A stretch of DNA of 64,000 bases from Flavobacterium sp. J27. Its GTDB lineage: Bacteria > Bacteroidota > Bacteroidia > Flavobacteriales > Flavobacteriaceae. Both the position numbers and the translations under genes were made by a program. Position 1 is the stretch's first letter. Each line of letters begins with the position of its first letter. The stretch lies in assembly GCF_004303025.1 (NCBI RefSeq), contig NZ_PJQW01000007.1, positions 125,297 through 189,296 on the forward strand, in the 5' to 3' direction. This document shows positions 35,207-45,336 of this stretch, piece after piece. The notes under the pieces were generated by a model, which saw nothing but the letters and a program-made list of their open reading frames with translations, was not told where the DNA came from and ran no database searches.

Positions 35207-36538
35207 ATGAAATTAGTTGTTTTAGGAGGAGGGGAAAGCGGTGTTGGAACTGCTATTTTAGGGAAGAAAAAAGGATATGACGTTTTTGTATCTGATTTTG
35301 GTACAATTAAAGAAAATTATAAAGAAGTTCTTACAATTAATCAAATTGCTTGGGAAGATGAAAAGCATACTGAGGCCTTAATTTTAGATGCTGATGTTGT
35401 TATGAAAAGTCCTGGGATTCCTGAGAAAGCACCTATTGTAAAAAAGTTATTGGCATTAAATATACCTGTAATTTCTGAAATAGAGTTTGCCTATCCGTTT
35501 ACCAATGCAAAAACTATTGGAATAACAGGGAGTAATGGGAAAACGACCACCACATTGTTAACCTACCACATTTTAAAACAAGGAGGATTAAATGTAGGTT
35601 TGGCCGGGAATATTGGAAAGAGTTTTGCTTGGCAAGTAGCAGAAAATAATCATGATTACTATGTATTAGAATTAAGTAGTTTTCAATTAGACGGAATAGT
35701 TAATTACAAGCCTGATATTGCAGTAATAACTAATTTAAGTCCAGATCATTTAGATCGTTATGCTTACGATTATAATTTGTACATCGCATCTAAATTTAGA
35801 ATAACAAAAAATCAAACGGAAAACGATTTTTTAATTGTAGACCATGATGATATAGAAATCAATAAATGGTTTCAAAAGAATAAAACAAAAGCAAAAAAAC
35901 TTTCTTTTTCTATTTTGAACGAATTAGAAGAAGGTGGATATACAGGAAATAACAATTTGAATAGTAAAATTAATAACGATCTATTTACCATGCCAATCAA
36001 CGAATTAGCTTTAGAAGGAAAACACAATCTTAAAAATGCCATGGCAGCAACAGCTGTTGCTCAGTTAATGAAAGTAAGAAAACAAACAATAAGAGAAAGT
36101 TTAAGTAACTTTCAAGGTGCAGAACATCGTTTGGAAAAAGTGTTAAAAATTCAAAATGTACAATATATTAATGATTCTAAAGCTACGAATGTAAATGCTA
36201 CTTTTTTTGCATTAGATAGTATGAATACACCTACTGTATGGATTGTAGGTGGAGTAGATAAAGGAAATGATTATGACGAATTAATGTCTTTAGTAAGAGA
36301 GAAAGTAAAAGGGATTGTTTGTCTAGGAGTTGATAACCAAAAATTGTTTCAAGCTTTCAACGGAGTAGTAGATGTTATGATTGAAACAACATCTATGGAT
36401 GAAGCGGTTAAAATTGCACAACGTATGGCAGATAAAGGAGATACTGTTTTGCTTTCTCCATGTTGTGCGAGTTTTGATTTATTTGAAAATTATGAAGATA
36501 GAGGTCGTCAATTTAAAAATGCAGTACATAATTTATAA
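35207..36538 (+). CDS. murD: UDP-MurNAc-L-alanine:D-glutamate ligase MurD
   Basis: A 443-aa Mur ligase. A Rossmann-like start (VVLGGGESGVGTAILGKKKG), the ATP motif GSNGKTTTTLL (about 107-117), ELSSFQLDGI, NLSPDHLDRY, and in the C-terminal domain NDSKATNVNATFFAL and LLSPCCASFDLFENYEDRG match MurD throughout. One base separates it from mraY. Confidence 0.95.
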   Translation: MKLVVLGGGESGVGTAILGKKKGYDVFVSDFGTIKENYKEVLTINQIAWEDEKHTEALILDADVVMKSPGIPEKAPIVKKLLALNIPVISEIEFAYPFTNAKTIGITGSNGKTTTTLLTYHILKQGGLNVGLAGNIGKSFAWQVAENNHDYYVLELSSFQLDGIVNYKPDIAVITNLSPDHLDRYAYDYNLYIASKFRITKNQTENDFLIVDHDDIEINKWFQKNKTKAKKLSFSILNELEEGGYTGNNNLNSKINNDLFTMPINELALEGKHNLKNAMAATAVAQLMKVRKQTIRESLSNFQGAEHRLEKVLKIQNVQYINDSKATNVNATFFALDSMNTPTVWIVGGVDKGNDYDELMSLVREKVKGIVCLGVDNQKLFQAFNGVVDVMIETTSMDEAVKIAQRMADKGDTVLLSPCCASFDLFENYEDRGRQFKNAVHNL

Positions 36539-36544
36539 CAAAAA

Positions 36545-37822
36545 ATGAAATTATTAGTAGCTAGATTAAGAGGAGATAAAGTAATTTGGGCAATAGTTTT
36601 TCTATTAGCTCTAATCTCTTTTTTACCTGTATATAGCGCTAGTACTAATTTAGTATATGTTATAGGAAAAGGTTCTACACTAGGTTATTTAATCAAACAC
36701 TTAGGGCATCTTTTTTTAGGTTTTGCCATTATCTATTTTGTGCATAAAGTACCTTATCATTATTTTAGAGCGCTTTCTATTTTTGGAATTCCTATAGTAG
36801 TTGTTTTATTGTTGTATACTTTAGTACAAGGAACAACTATTGGAGGAGCAAATGCCAGTCGATGGATTCAAATCCCTTTCGTGGGTGTTAGTTTTCAAAC
36901 ATCTACACTAGCTTTTACGGTATTAATGGTCTATGTAGCTCGTTATCTCGCAAAAGTGAGCGATAAAGAATATACTTTTAAAGAATCTTTATTAGAGTTG
37001 TGGCTACCAGTCTTCGCTGTATTGGTTTTAATTTTACCTACCAATTTTTCAACAACAGCTTTAATTTTTTCAATGGTATGTATGCTCATATTTGTTGGAT
37101 ATTATCCGTTAAAGTATTTAGGCGCTGTAATAGGGTTAGGAGTAGCAACTTTATTGTTGTTTTTGCTTTTAGCGAAAGCTTTTCCAGCCAATAAACTTTT
37201 TAGTAGAGTAAACACTTGGGGAAATAGAATTGAACGCTTCTTAGACGATAAGCCTAATGAAGACGATTATCAAATTGAAAAAGCAAAAATTGCCATCGCA
37301 TCTGGAGGAATTTATGGTTTAGGACCAGGAAAAAGTGTTCAAAAGAACTTTTTACCACAATCTTCTTCAGATTTTATTTTTGCAATTATAGTTGAAGAAT
37401 ATGGTTTATTAGGAGCATTAGGAATTTTATTCTTGTATTTATTGCTCTTTTTTAGATTTATAATTAATGCACAAAAAGCGCCCACATTATTTGGAAAATT
37501 GCTGATAATTGGATTAGGTTTTCCAATCGTGTTTCAAGCATTAATTAATATGGCAGTTGCTGTCGAACTATTGCCAGTAACAGGGCAAACTTTGCCACTA
37601 ATAAGTAGTGGAGGTACTTCAATTTGGATGACTTGTGTGGCAGTAGGTGTAATTTTAAGTGTGACAAAGAAGGAAGCTGAAGTGGCTTTAGATGAACAGG
37701 AAAAACAAAAACGAGAAGAGGCATTGCAGCGAATTATAGATAGAGAGATTGAATTAGAAGATGCAAATACTCATAAAGAGGAAGAAATCAAAAATCCTTT
37801 AGAACCTATTTTGAATCAATAG
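36545..37822 (+). CDS. ftsW: Lipid II polymerase / division protein FtsW (SEDS)
   Basis: A 425-aa polytopic SEDS protein that polymerises lipid II at the septum with FtsI. The family signatures [62 protein letters not shown] and [17 protein letters not shown] are present. The C-terminal cytoplasmic tail (about 375-425) is Glu/Lys-rich and longer than usual. It is placed between murD and murG as in most dcw clusters. Confidence 0.94.
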   Translation: MKLLVARLRGDKVIWAIVFLLALISFLPVYSASTNLVYVIGKGSTLGYLIKHLGHLFLGFAIIYFVHKVPYHYFRALSIFGIPIVVVLLLYTLVQGTTIGGANASRWIQIPFVGVSFQTSTLAFTVLMVYVARYLAKVSDKEYTFKESLLELWLPVFAVLVLILPTNFSTTALIFSMVCMLIFVGYYPLKYLGAVIGLGVATLLLFLLLAKAFPANKLFSRVNTWGNRIERFLDDKPNEDDYQIEKAKIAIASGGIYGLGPGKSVQKNFLPQSSSDFIFAIIVEEYGLLGALGILFLYLLLFFRFIINAQKAPTLFGKLLIIGLGFPIVFQALINMAVAVELLPVTGQTLPLISSGGTSIWMTCVAVGVILSVTKKEAEVALDEQEKQKREEALQRIIDREIELEDANTHKEEEIKNPLEPILNQ

Positions 37823-37823
37823 T

Positions 37824-38915
37824 ATGGAAAAGAAATTGAAATTTATTATCAGTGGTGGCGGAACAGGAGGACATATTTATCCTGCAATCGCTATTGCAAA
37901 CGAATTAAAGTATCGTTTTCATGATGCCGAATTTCTCTTTGTCGGAGCTAAAGATAAAATGGAAATGCAAAAAGTTCCTCAGGCTGGTTATGATATTAAA
38001 GGACTTTGGATTTCAGGAATTCAAAGAAAGATTAGTTTGCAAAATCTATTGTTCCCATTTAAGTTGTCATCTAGTTTATGGAAATCATATAGAATCATAA
38101 AAAAATTTAAACCAGATGTGGTTATAGGAACAGGAGGTTTTGCTAGTGGAGCTGTTTTAAAAGTGGCTTCTATGTTAGGAATACCTACATTAATTCAGGA
38201 ACAAAATTCCTTTCCAGGGATTACCAATAAATTGCTTGCAAAAAAAGCAAATGCCATTTGTGTAGCTTATGAAGGTTTAGAAAAATTCTTTCCCAAAGAA
38301 AAAATTAAGATAACAGGTAATCCAGTACGTCAGGATTTATTAAATAGCGATGATAAACGTTTAGAGGCGTTAACTTATTTTGAATTGGATAGTACCAAAA
38401 GAACCCTACTGGTTTTAGGAGGAAGTTTGGGGGCTAGAAGAATCAACCAGTTAATTGCTCAAGAAATAGATTTCTTGCTAGAATTAGGAGTTCAAATTAT
38501 ATGGCAATGTGGAAAATTATATTTTGAAGAATACAATCATTTTAATACAAAAGAAAATGTACATGTTTTTGCTTTTATAGATAAAATGGACTTTGCATAT
38601 GCAGCCGCTGATGTTATTATTTCTCGTTCTGGTGCTTCTTCTGTGTCTGAATTGTGTATCGTTGGAAAGCCTACACTGTTTATACCATCACCTAATGTGT
38701 CTGAGGATCACCAAACTAAAAACGCACAAGCTATTTTAAATAAAAAAGGAGCAATTTTATTGAAAGAAAAGGATTTGGATACCGATTTTAAGAATATCTT
38801 TGCCGACCTTATTTCAAACGATGAAAAACAAGCCAAATTGAGTAAAAAAATACACAAATTGGCCTTGCCAAATGCAACCAATGAAATTGTAGATGAAATA
38901 GAAAAATTGCTCTGA
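37824..38915 (+). CDS. murG: UDP-GlcNAc:lipid I transferase MurG
   Basis: A 363-aa GT28 glycosyltransferase forming lipid II at the inner membrane. It shows [16 protein letters not shown] (9-24), [45 protein letters not shown] and [22 protein letters not shown], the G-loops and donor-binding segment of MurG. It starts one base after the ftsW stop codon. Confidence 0.95.
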   Translation: MEKKLKFIISGGGTGGHIYPAIAIANELKYRFHDAEFLFVGAKDKMEMQKVPQAGYDIKGLWISGIQRKISLQNLLFPFKLSSSLWKSYRIIKKFKPDVVIGTGGFASGAVLKVASMLGIPTLIQEQNSFPGITNKLLAKKANAICVAYEGLEKFFPKEKIKITGNPVRQDLLNSDDKRLEALTYFELDSTKRTLLVLGGSLGARRINQLIAQEIDFLLELGVQIIWQCGKLYFEEYNHFNTKENVHVFAFIDKMDFAYAAADVIISRSGASSVSELCIVGKPTLFIPSPNVSEDHQTKNAQAILNKKGAILLKEKDLDTDFKNIFADLISNDEKQAKLSKKIHKLALPNATNEIVDEIEKLL

Positions 38916-38954
38916 AAGCAATAAAAAATCACAAAACAACAACAAATAAAAAAA

Positions 38955-40304
38955 ATGAATCTTAGCCAAATACAAAACATATACTTCATAGGAATCGGAG
39001 GAATCGGAATGAGTGCTCTGGCTCGTTATTTTATGAATATAGGAAAAAATGTAGCAGGTTATGATAAAACAAGAACACAACTAACGGATGAATTGGAAGC
39101 ATTAGGTATGCCTATTCATTTTGAAGACAAACTGGAGTTAATTAATTCCGCATTCTTAAATAAGGAAACAACTTTAGTGGTTATTACACCTGCTGTACCA
39201 AAATCACATTTACAATGGAATTATTTTTTAGAAAATGGTTTTGAGGTTAAAAAAAGAGCAGCTGTATTAGGTTTAATTACTAAAGATACATTTTGTTTTG
39301 CCATTGCAGGTACACATGGAAAAACAACTACATCTAGTATTTTGGGACATATTTTATTTCAAAGTGGTGTAGATGTAACCGCTTTTCTAGGAGGTATAGT
39401 TGAAAATTACAATTCCAATCTTATTGGGGAAGGTAAATCAGTAACAGTAGTTGAAGCAGATGAGTTTGATCGTTCTTTTTTGCATTTGCATCCTAACTTG
39501 GCGTGTGTGACTTCCATGGATGCAGATCATTTGGATATTTATGGAGATACAGCAACTATTGAGGCCTCTTTCCTAGAGTTTGCACATAAAGTTTCAGCTT
39601 CACAATTATTTGTAGCCAAAGGTTTGTCTTTGGAAGGAAATACTATAGGTATACAAGAAGAAGCTACTTTTTCTGCTCAAAATATTCGCATCGAAAATGG
39701 TTTTTATGTTTTTGATGTAAAAACGAATAATGAATTGATTACGAATGTTAAATTTGGATTACCAGGACACCATAATTTATCCAATGCTTTAATTGCTTTT
39801 GCCATGGCTAAAAACTATGGTGTTGAAAACCAAAAAATTATTGAGGCTTTGGCTTCTTTTAAAGGAGTAAGAAGGCGTTTTTCTTTTCAAATACGAACAG
39901 AAAAATTAGTTTATATAGATGATTATGCACATCATCCTACAGAAATAAATGCAGTGCATCAAGCGGTAAGGGAATTGTATCCTAATAAGAAAATTGTCGC
40001 AGCTTTTCAACCGCATTTGTTTTCAAGAACAAATGATTTTATTGATGGATTTGCAACTAGTTTATCTCAGTTTGATGAAATTGTATTATTGGATATTTAT
40101 CCAGCAAGAGAGTTGCCTATGGAAGGGGTTACTTCGGAATGGTTGCTTGGTAAAATAACCAATAAAAACAAGCGTTTAGTAACTAAAGAAACTTTAGTAG
40201 AAACTTTAGTAGAAACTTCTGCAGATGTATATGTAACTATCGGAGCAGGAGATATAGGAGAGATGGTCAAAGACATAAAAAAAGCGTTACATGAAAAATA
40301 TTAA
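38955..40304 (+). CDS. murC: UDP-MurNAc:L-alanine ligase MurC
   Basis: A 449-aa Mur ligase adding the first stem residue. IGIGGIGMSALARYFMNIG at the start, the ATP motif AGTHGKTTTSSIL (about 116-128), EADEFDRSFLHL, DADHLDIYGD, GVRRRF and DDYAHHPTEINAV are all diagnostic. It begins 39 bp after murG, the largest gap in this part of the cluster, and overlaps ftsQ by 14 bp. Confidence 0.95.
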   Translation: MNLSQIQNIYFIGIGGIGMSALARYFMNIGKNVAGYDKTRTQLTDELEALGMPIHFEDKLELINSAFLNKETTLVVITPAVPKSHLQWNYFLENGFEVKKRAAVLGLITKDTFCFAIAGTHGKTTTSSILGHILFQSGVDVTAFLGGIVENYNSNLIGEGKSVTVVEADEFDRSFLHLHPNLACVTSMDADHLDIYGDTATIEASFLEFAHKVSASQLFVAKGLSLEGNTIGIQEEATFSAQNIRIENGFYVFDVKTNNELITNVKFGLPGHHNLSNALIAFAMAKNYGVENQKIIEALASFKGVRRRFSFQIRTEKLVYIDDYAHHPTEINAVHQAVRELYPNKKIVAAFQPHLFSRTNDFIDGFATSLSQFDEIVLLDIYPARELPMEGVTSEWLLGKITNKNKRLVTKETLVETLVETSADVYVTIGAGDIGEMVKDIKKALHEKY

Positions 40305-41016
40305 TTGGCAAAATATACGGTTAATAGTAATACTATTTGTAATGGTGTTTTTGTACTCTTTTTCTACGCATAGAAATGCTAAAAGAGCGGTTAAAAACAT
40401 TACCATTTCTTTTTATGGAGGAGAGGAGAATTTGTTCATAACTCACGAAATGGTTAATAACTTGTTGAAACAAAATTTGGGAGGTACATTAACAATTAAA
40501 AAAGAAGAGGTAGATTTGAAGTCTTTAGAAACTGCTCTTAATAATCACAAGATGATTGAAAAATGTGAAATTTTTTCAACTATAGATGGTTCTCTAAATG
40601 CAAACATTACACAAAAGACCCCAATTGTACGATATGTATCAGGAAATACAATGTATTATCTTGATAATAAAGGCTATAAAATACCTTTGTCTGAAAATTT
40701 TTCTGCAAGGGTTCCTATTATTATGGGAACTTTAGAAGAGAAAGACATGGGTAAATATATGATATTGTGTAACGAAATTTATAAAGATGATTTCTTGAAA
40801 AAGAATATCACTGGAATAAAGATTTTGCCATCTGGTAACGTTATAATGACAAACAGAAATTATGATTATAAAATAATTTTTGGGAAACCAGTGTATGTTG
40901 AAAAAAAACTAAAGAATTATAAAGCTTTTTTTCAGCATGCTGTGAAAGATACATTGATTAAGAATTATAAAGAAGTAAACGTTATGTTTACTGAGCAAGT
41001 AGTTTGTAAGAAATAG
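40291..41016 (+). CDS. ftsQ: Cell division protein FtsQ
   Basis: A 241-aa bitopic protein: a short cytoplasmic start, a membrane helix (LIVILFVMVFLYSFSTH, about 11-27) and a periplasmic POTRA/FtsQ region. ITHEMVNNLLKQN fits the first POTRA helix, and KTPIVRYVSGNTMYYLDNKGYKIPLSE the beta domain. Sequence identity in this family is low; order murC-ftsQ-ftsA supports the call. Confidence 0.88.
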   Translation: MKNINWQNIRLIVILFVMVFLYSFSTHRNAKRAVKNITISFYGGEENLFITHEMVNNLLKQNLGGTLTIKKEEVDLKSLETALNNHKMIEKCEIFSTIDGSLNANITQKTPIVRYVSGNTMYYLDNKGYKIPLSENFSARVPIIMGTLEEKDMGKYMILCNEIYKDDFLKKNITGIKILPSGNVIMTNRNYDYKIIFGKPVYVEKKLKNYKAFFQHAVKDTLIKNYKEVNVMFTEQVVCKK

Positions 41017-41025
41017 AAGTGAATT

Positions 41026-42381
41026 ATGAACAAAGATAATATTGCAGTAGGGTTAGATATCGGAACTACAAAAATTGTAGTAATGATTGGAAAAAAAAAT
41101 GAATACGGAAAACTGGAAATTCTAGGAGTAGGAAAATCCAAAAGTTTGGGTGTTCATAGAGGGGTTGTGAACAATATTACACAAACAATTCAGTCTATTC
41201 AACAAGCTATTTTAGAAGCAGAAAGCGATTCAGGATATAAAATAAACGATGTAGTTGTAGGTATAGCAGGACAACACATACGTAGTATTCAGCATAGTGA
41301 TTATATCAGTAGACCTAATGCTGAGGAAGTAATAAACGATATCGATATCGATGCCTTAATTGGTCAAGTTCACAAATTAGCCATGTTGCCTGGAGAAGAA
41401 ATTATTCACGTTTTACCACAGGAGTTTAAAGTAGATGGTCAAGGCGAAATTAAAGAGCCAATCGGAATGTATGGCGGGCGATTAGAATCGAGTTTTCATG
41501 TTGTAGTAGGACAGGCTGCTTCTATTCGCAATTTAGGGCGATGTGTAAAAAGTGCTGGACTAGAATTATCGGGACTTACTTTAGAACCATTGGCTTCGGC
41601 TGATGCAGTGTTAAGTCAAGAAGAAAAAGAGGCAGGTGTTGCTTTAATTGATATCGGAGGTGGAACTACCGATTTAGCTATTTTTAAAGATGGCATTATT
41701 CGTCATACAGCAGTTATTCCCTTTGGAGGGAACGTAATAACGGAAGATATCAAAGAAGGTTGCTCTATTATAGAAAAGCAAGCCGAATTATTAAAGGTAC
41801 GATTTGGTTCAGCATGGCCTGGAGAAAATAAAGATAACGAAATTGTTTCTATTCCAGGATTAAGAGGAAGAGAACCAAAGGAAATTTCGTTAAAAAACTT
41901 GTCTAAAATTATTCACGCTCGTGTCGTAGAAATAGTGGAACAAGTTTATGCAGAAATTAAATTGTATGGTCATGAAGACCCTAAAAGAAAATTAATTGCT
42001 GGTATTGTATTAACAGGAGGCGGTTCTCAGTTACAACATATCAAACAATTAGTGGAATATATAACAGGAATGGATACAAGGATAGGATATCCAAACGAAC
42101 ATTTAGCAGGTAATTCTGATGAAGAATTATCTAGTCCGTTATATGCAACAGCAGTTGGTTTAGTTATGAATAGTATTCGAAACAATACGAAGAGTGCTAC
42201 ACCATTAGTTGAGATGAAAAAAGAAGAGCCTGTTTTCGAACCAAAAAATGTGGTGGAAACAATCGAAGAACAGGAAGAAGAACAAGTAGAAAAAATAGAA
42301 ACAACTGAAAACAAAATCAAAAAATCTTTTTTTGATAAGTATATAGAAAAAATTAAAGAGTTTTTAGATAACGCAGAATAA
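41026..42381 (+). CDS. ftsA: Cell division protein FtsA
   Basis: A 451-aa actin-like protein that tethers FtsZ to the membrane. Phosphate-1 VGLDIGTTKIVVMIG (8-22), phosphate-2 ALIDIGGGTTDLAIF and the adenosine motif GIVLTGGGSQL are present. A Glu-rich linker (about 392-432) leads to a C-terminal amphipathic helix (KKSFFDKYIEKIKEFLDN), the membrane-targeting sequence. It lies 9 bp after ftsQ and 11 bp before ftsZ. Confidence 0.95.
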   Translation: MNKDNIAVGLDIGTTKIVVMIGKKNEYGKLEILGVGKSKSLGVHRGVVNNITQTIQSIQQAILEAESDSGYKINDVVVGIAGQHIRSIQHSDYISRPNAEEVINDIDIDALIGQVHKLAMLPGEEIIHVLPQEFKVDGQGEIKEPIGMYGGRLESSFHVVVGQAASIRNLGRCVKSAGLELSGLTLEPLASADAVLSQEEKEAGVALIDIGGGTTDLAIFKDGIIRHTAVIPFGGNVITEDIKEGCSIIEKQAELLKVRFGSAWPGENKDNEIVSIPGLRGREPKEISLKNLSKIIHARVVEIVEQVYAEIKLYGHEDPKRKLIAGIVLTGGGSQLQHIKQLVEYITGMDTRIGYPNEHLAGNSDEELSSPLYATAVGLVMNSIRNNTKSATPLVEMKKEEPVFEPKNVVETIEEQEEEQVEKIETTENKIKKSFFDKYIEKIKEFLDNAE

Positions 42382-42392
42382 AAAGTACAACT

Positions 42393-44366
42393 ATGGAAGA
42401 TTTTAAAAGCATATCATTCGATTTACCGAAAAACCAATCCAACGTTATCAAAGTTATTGGAGTAGGAGGAGGTGGTAGTAATGCCATCAACCACATGTTT
42501 AAGCAAGGAATAAAAGGAGTAGATTTTATTGTTTGTAATACTGATTCACAAGCACTAGAAAATAGTGGTGTACCAAATAAAATTCAGTTAGGAGTTAGTT
42601 TAACTGAAGGTCTTGGTGCTGGAGCTAACCCAGAAGTAGGGCAGCAATCTGCATTAGAAAGTATCCAAGACATTGAAAAAATGCTGGATACTAACACAAA
42701 AATGCTATTTATAACTGCTGGTATGGGTGGTGGTACTGGTACCGGTGCTGCACCAGTAATAGCCCAGTTAGCTAAAGAAAGAGATATTTTAACAGTAGGA
42801 ATTGTTACCATTCCTTTTCAGTTTGAAGGAAAAGTACGTTCAGAACAAGCTATGTTAGGTGTAGAAAGACTACGCAAACAAGTAGATTCGCTTATTGTAA
42901 TTAATAATAACAAATTAAGAGAAGTATATGGTAATCTTGGCTTTAAAGCCGGATTTTCTAAAGCAGACGAAGTATTAGCCACAGCAGCAAGAGGTATTGC
43001 AGAAGTTATTACTCACCACTATACTCAAAATATCGATTTAAAAGATGCTAAAACAGTATTAGCAGATAGTGGTACAGCAATTATGGGTTCTGCTATGGCT
43101 TCAGGAGAAGACAGAGCCAAAGAAGCTATTATGAGCGCTTTAGATTCACCATTATTAAACGATAACAAAATTACAGGTGCTAAAAATGTATTATTGTTAA
43201 TTGTTTCAGGAACATCTGAAATTACCATTGATGAAATTGGTGAAATCAACGATTACATTCAAACTGAAGCAGGTTTCAATGCAAACATCATTATGGGTGT
43301 GGGTGAAGATGAAACATTAGGAGATGCTGTAGCTGTTACTATTATTGCAACAGGTTTTAATATAGAACAACAAGCAGAAATTGTAAATTCGGAGCCTAAA
43401 AAAATTATTCACTCATTAGAAGACGATCAAAAAATTGTGCACGATTTAACTAGTAAAACCATTGCAAATATGGTAGTTAATGATCCAGTTTTTGAAACTA
43501 ATGCTCCTAAGGAAGAAGAAAAAAAACCTATTGCAGAAACAAAAGCAACAGATAAAATTGTTTTCAATTTAGAAGAAGAGGAAGTAGCAGAAAAAGAAGT
43601 TCAGTTTGAAATTCAGAACGTAACTCCTGCTATGGATTTAGTTCCTACCACTGAGTGGATAAAAGATTTAGATGTTACTTTTGAGGTAGTATCTCCAAAA
43701 GAAAATATGGTAAATCCTGTTTTCGAGATTATTACTCCTCAAATTAAAAATATGGAAGTAGTAGATCCTGAAGTTGTTGTGAAAGAAGATAAATTCTCTT
43801 TTTCACTGGATTTATTTGCTAATGAAACGATTGAAGAAACTCCTAAAAAGACCTTTCAATTAACAGAAGAAACCAAACAAATGGAAGTAAAAGATCCTAT
43901 TAATGTGGTTCCTGTTACTGAAGTAAATAAAGAAGGAGTTATTAAATATTCATTAGAGGATTACTTGCAAAAAGAAGATGAATTATTATCATCTAAGCCT
44001 GTAGCCGAAGTAAATGAACCCGTTGATGAAGAATTAAATTTTGCCGTTAAAAAAACAGAACCAGTAGTAGAAAAAACACCACAACTGGAAAATGAATCTC
44101 CTTTCGAAATGACGATTGAAGAAACATTAAAAGCACGTTCTGAAGAGCGCAAACGCAAAATGAAAGAGTTCAACTATAAGTTCAATAATAGTACAACTTA
44201 TATCGATGAAATCGAGAAGCAACCAGCATATAAGAGAATGGGAATTGATGTAACATCTGCACCAACCGATTCTAATGCTAAATCAAGAATGTCTTTGGGG
44301 ACAGATAGCAATGATGATTTACAATTGCGATCAAATAATTCATTCTTGCATGACAATGTAGATTAA
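42393..44366 (+). CDS. ftsZ: Cell division GTPase FtsZ with long C-terminal linker
   Basis: A 657-aa tubulin homologue forming the Z ring. The GTPase core (about 15-325) has VIGVGGGGSNAINHM, the tubulin signature GMGGGTGTGAAPVIA and the T7 loop NIDLKDAKTVL with both catalytic Asp. After about residue 330 comes an acidic, proline- and valine-rich linker of about 300 residues with repeats like EVKDP/EVVDPE. It ends in a conserved tail RSNNSFLHDNVD. E. coli FtsZ has 383 aa; the long linker is typical of Flavobacteriia. A terminator follows. Confidence 0.95.
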   Translation: MEDFKSISFDLPKNQSNVIKVIGVGGGGSNAINHMFKQGIKGVDFIVCNTDSQALENSGVPNKIQLGVSLTEGLGAGANPEVGQQSALESIQDIEKMLDTNTKMLFITAGMGGGTGTGAAPVIAQLAKERDILTVGIVTIPFQFEGKVRSEQAMLGVERLRKQVDSLIVINNNKLREVYGNLGFKAGFSKADEVLATAARGIAEVITHHYTQNIDLKDAKTVLADSGTAIMGSAMASGEDRAKEAIMSALDSPLLNDNKITGAKNVLLLIVSGTSEITIDEIGEINDYIQTEAGFNANIIMGVGEDETLGDAVAVTIIATGFNIEQQAEIVNSEPKKIIHSLEDDQKIVHDLTSKTIANMVVNDPVFETNAPKEEEKKPIAETKATDKIVFNLEEEEVAEKEVQFEIQNVTPAMDLVPTTEWIKDLDVTFEVVSPKENMVNPVFEIITPQIKNMEVVDPEVVVKEDKFSFSLDLFANETIEETPKKTFQLTEETKQMEVKDPINVVPVTEVNKEGVIKYSLEDYLQKEDELLSSKPVAEVNEPVDEELNFAVKKTEPVVEKTPQLENESPFEMTIEETLKARSEERKRKMKEFNYKFNNSTTYIDEIEKQPAYKRMGIDVTSAPTDSNAKSRMSLGTDSNDDLQLRSNNSFLHDNVD

Positions 44367-44393
44367 AATCTGCTATAACTAACCTAACCTTAG

Positions 44394-44425
44394 TCCCGAG
44401 AAGTAACATTTTCGGGATTTTTTTT
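44394..44425 (+). terminator. Terminator of the dcw cluster
   Basis: TCCCGA (44394-44399) pairs with TCGGGA (44412-44417), with a 12-nt loop and a run of eight or more T after it. Confidence 0.8.
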
Positions 44426-44427
44426 AC

Positions 44428-44435
44428 TATTTTTG
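44428..44435 (+). promoter_or_regulatory. Promoter -7 box in front of structured element copy B
   Basis: TATTTTTG fits TAnnTTTG. Transcription would start around 44440, about 12 nt before the first conserved base of the element, and could continue into the yqeY-like gene. Confidence 0.55.
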
Positions 44436-44451
44436 CACATAATTTTTTAGG

Positions 44452-44555
44452 ACCTATTTCCAGCTATTCGTTCTATCTTTTATTGCAAAAAATAGTAAAA
44501 TGGGTAAAAAAAATAGCCATTTTTGCAATAAAAGGATGCCACTTCTATCTGGGGT
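44452..44555 (+). ncRNA. Candidate structured RNA element, copy B
   Basis: Ends match copy A at 12407-12547: ACC-TATTT-CCAG-CTAT at the 5' side and TTCTAT-CTGG-GGT at the 3' side. CCAG (44460-44463) pairs with CTGG (44549-44552), and ACC (44452-44454) with GGT (44553-44555). In the middle a perfect 15-bp stem CTTTTATTGCAAAAA (44477-44491) pairs with 44520-44534. A consensus promoter box ends 16 nt before it and no T-run follows, so it may be a free RNA or the leader of the gene at 44636. The same idea as copy A: a flavobacterial structured RNA, family to be tested. Confidence 0.55.
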
Positions 44556-44635
44556 ACAAAGAGAAAATAGTTCAGAAATAGAATTAAATAATACTAACTT
44601 AATTAAAAAGATACTAATTTAATACGTATAAAAAC

Positions 44636-45085
44636 ATGAGTTTAGAAGCAAAAATCATGGATCAAATGAAAGAAGCCATGAAAGCAAAAGATGCTGTAGC
44701 ATTAGAAGCCTTAAGAGCCATTAAAGCAGCCATTATTTTAGCTAAAACAGAGGCAGGAGCATCAGAAGGATTGTCTGAAGCAGATGAAATTAAATTATTG
44801 CAACGTTTGGTTAAAATGCGTAAAGACAGTGCAGAAATTTACACAAGCCAAGGACGTGCAGATTTAGCCGAACCAGAATTAGCACAAATTGCAGTTATTG
44901 AAAAGTTTTTACCAGCACAGTTATCTGAAGCAGAAATTGAAGCTATAGTGTCTAAAATTATATCGGAAACAGGAGCAAACGGAATTGCTTCCATGGGAAA
45001 AGTAATGGGCTTAGCTTCAGCACAAATTGGTGGACAAGCTGAAGGAAAAGTAATTTCTGGAATTGTAAAGAAATTATTGGTATAA
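44636..45085 (+). CDS. GatB/YqeY domain-containing protein
   Basis: A 149-aa protein of the YqeY family, related to the tail domain of the GatB amidotransferase subunit that contacts tRNA. MSLEAKIMDQMKEAMKAKD, then LEALRAIKAAIILAKTE, LLQRLVKMRKDSAEIYTSQGR and EKFLPAQLSEAEIEAIV are the usual segments. Its own biochemical role is not established. It follows ftsZ after 269 bp that hold a terminator, promoter box and structured element; near the start are two ATACTAA(C/T)TTAAT repeats 20 bp apart. Confidence 0.9.
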   Translation: MSLEAKIMDQMKEAMKAKDAVALEALRAIKAAIILAKTEAGASEGLSEADEIKLLQRLVKMRKDSAEIYTSQGRADLAEPELAQIAVIEKFLPAQLSEAEIEAIVSKIISETGANGIASMGKVMGLASAQIGGQAEGKVISGIVKKLLV

Positions 45086-45111
45086 TTCTTTTACTTTCAA
45101 ATTATATATAT

Positions 45112-45157
45112 AGGTATAAAGTACTGTTTCAAATAGTATTTTATACCTTTTATATTT
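45112..45157 (+). terminator. Terminator after the yqeY-like gene
   Basis: AGGTATAAA-GTACT (45112-45125) pairs with AGTA-TTTTATACCT (45135-45148) with small mismatches; T-rich sequence follows. Confidence 0.7.
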
Positions 45158-45336
45158 TTAAAGAAGCATGGCCTGTTATCTTTATGAAACTTTTTTGTCA
45201 GTTCGAGTGTTTTTCGTTAGAAAAATATATCGAGAATAAGAAAAATGACTATTAAAGCAGGTCTCGATACAATTTTGTTCTATTTATTTTACATAAATAC
45301 TCGAACTAACGTTTTTAAGAAGGAAATTAAACAATT

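Noticed and set aside
38708..39080. Two minus-strand ORFs across the murG/murC junction
   Set aside because: Shadows of the clearly coding plus strand; Phe/Leu-rich composition is typical of antisense reading of AT-rich genes.
42393..44366. FtsZ of 657 aa as a gene fusion
   Set aside because: The extra 300 residues are a low-complexity acidic linker ending in the usual conserved tail, as is normal for Flavobacteriia; no second domain.
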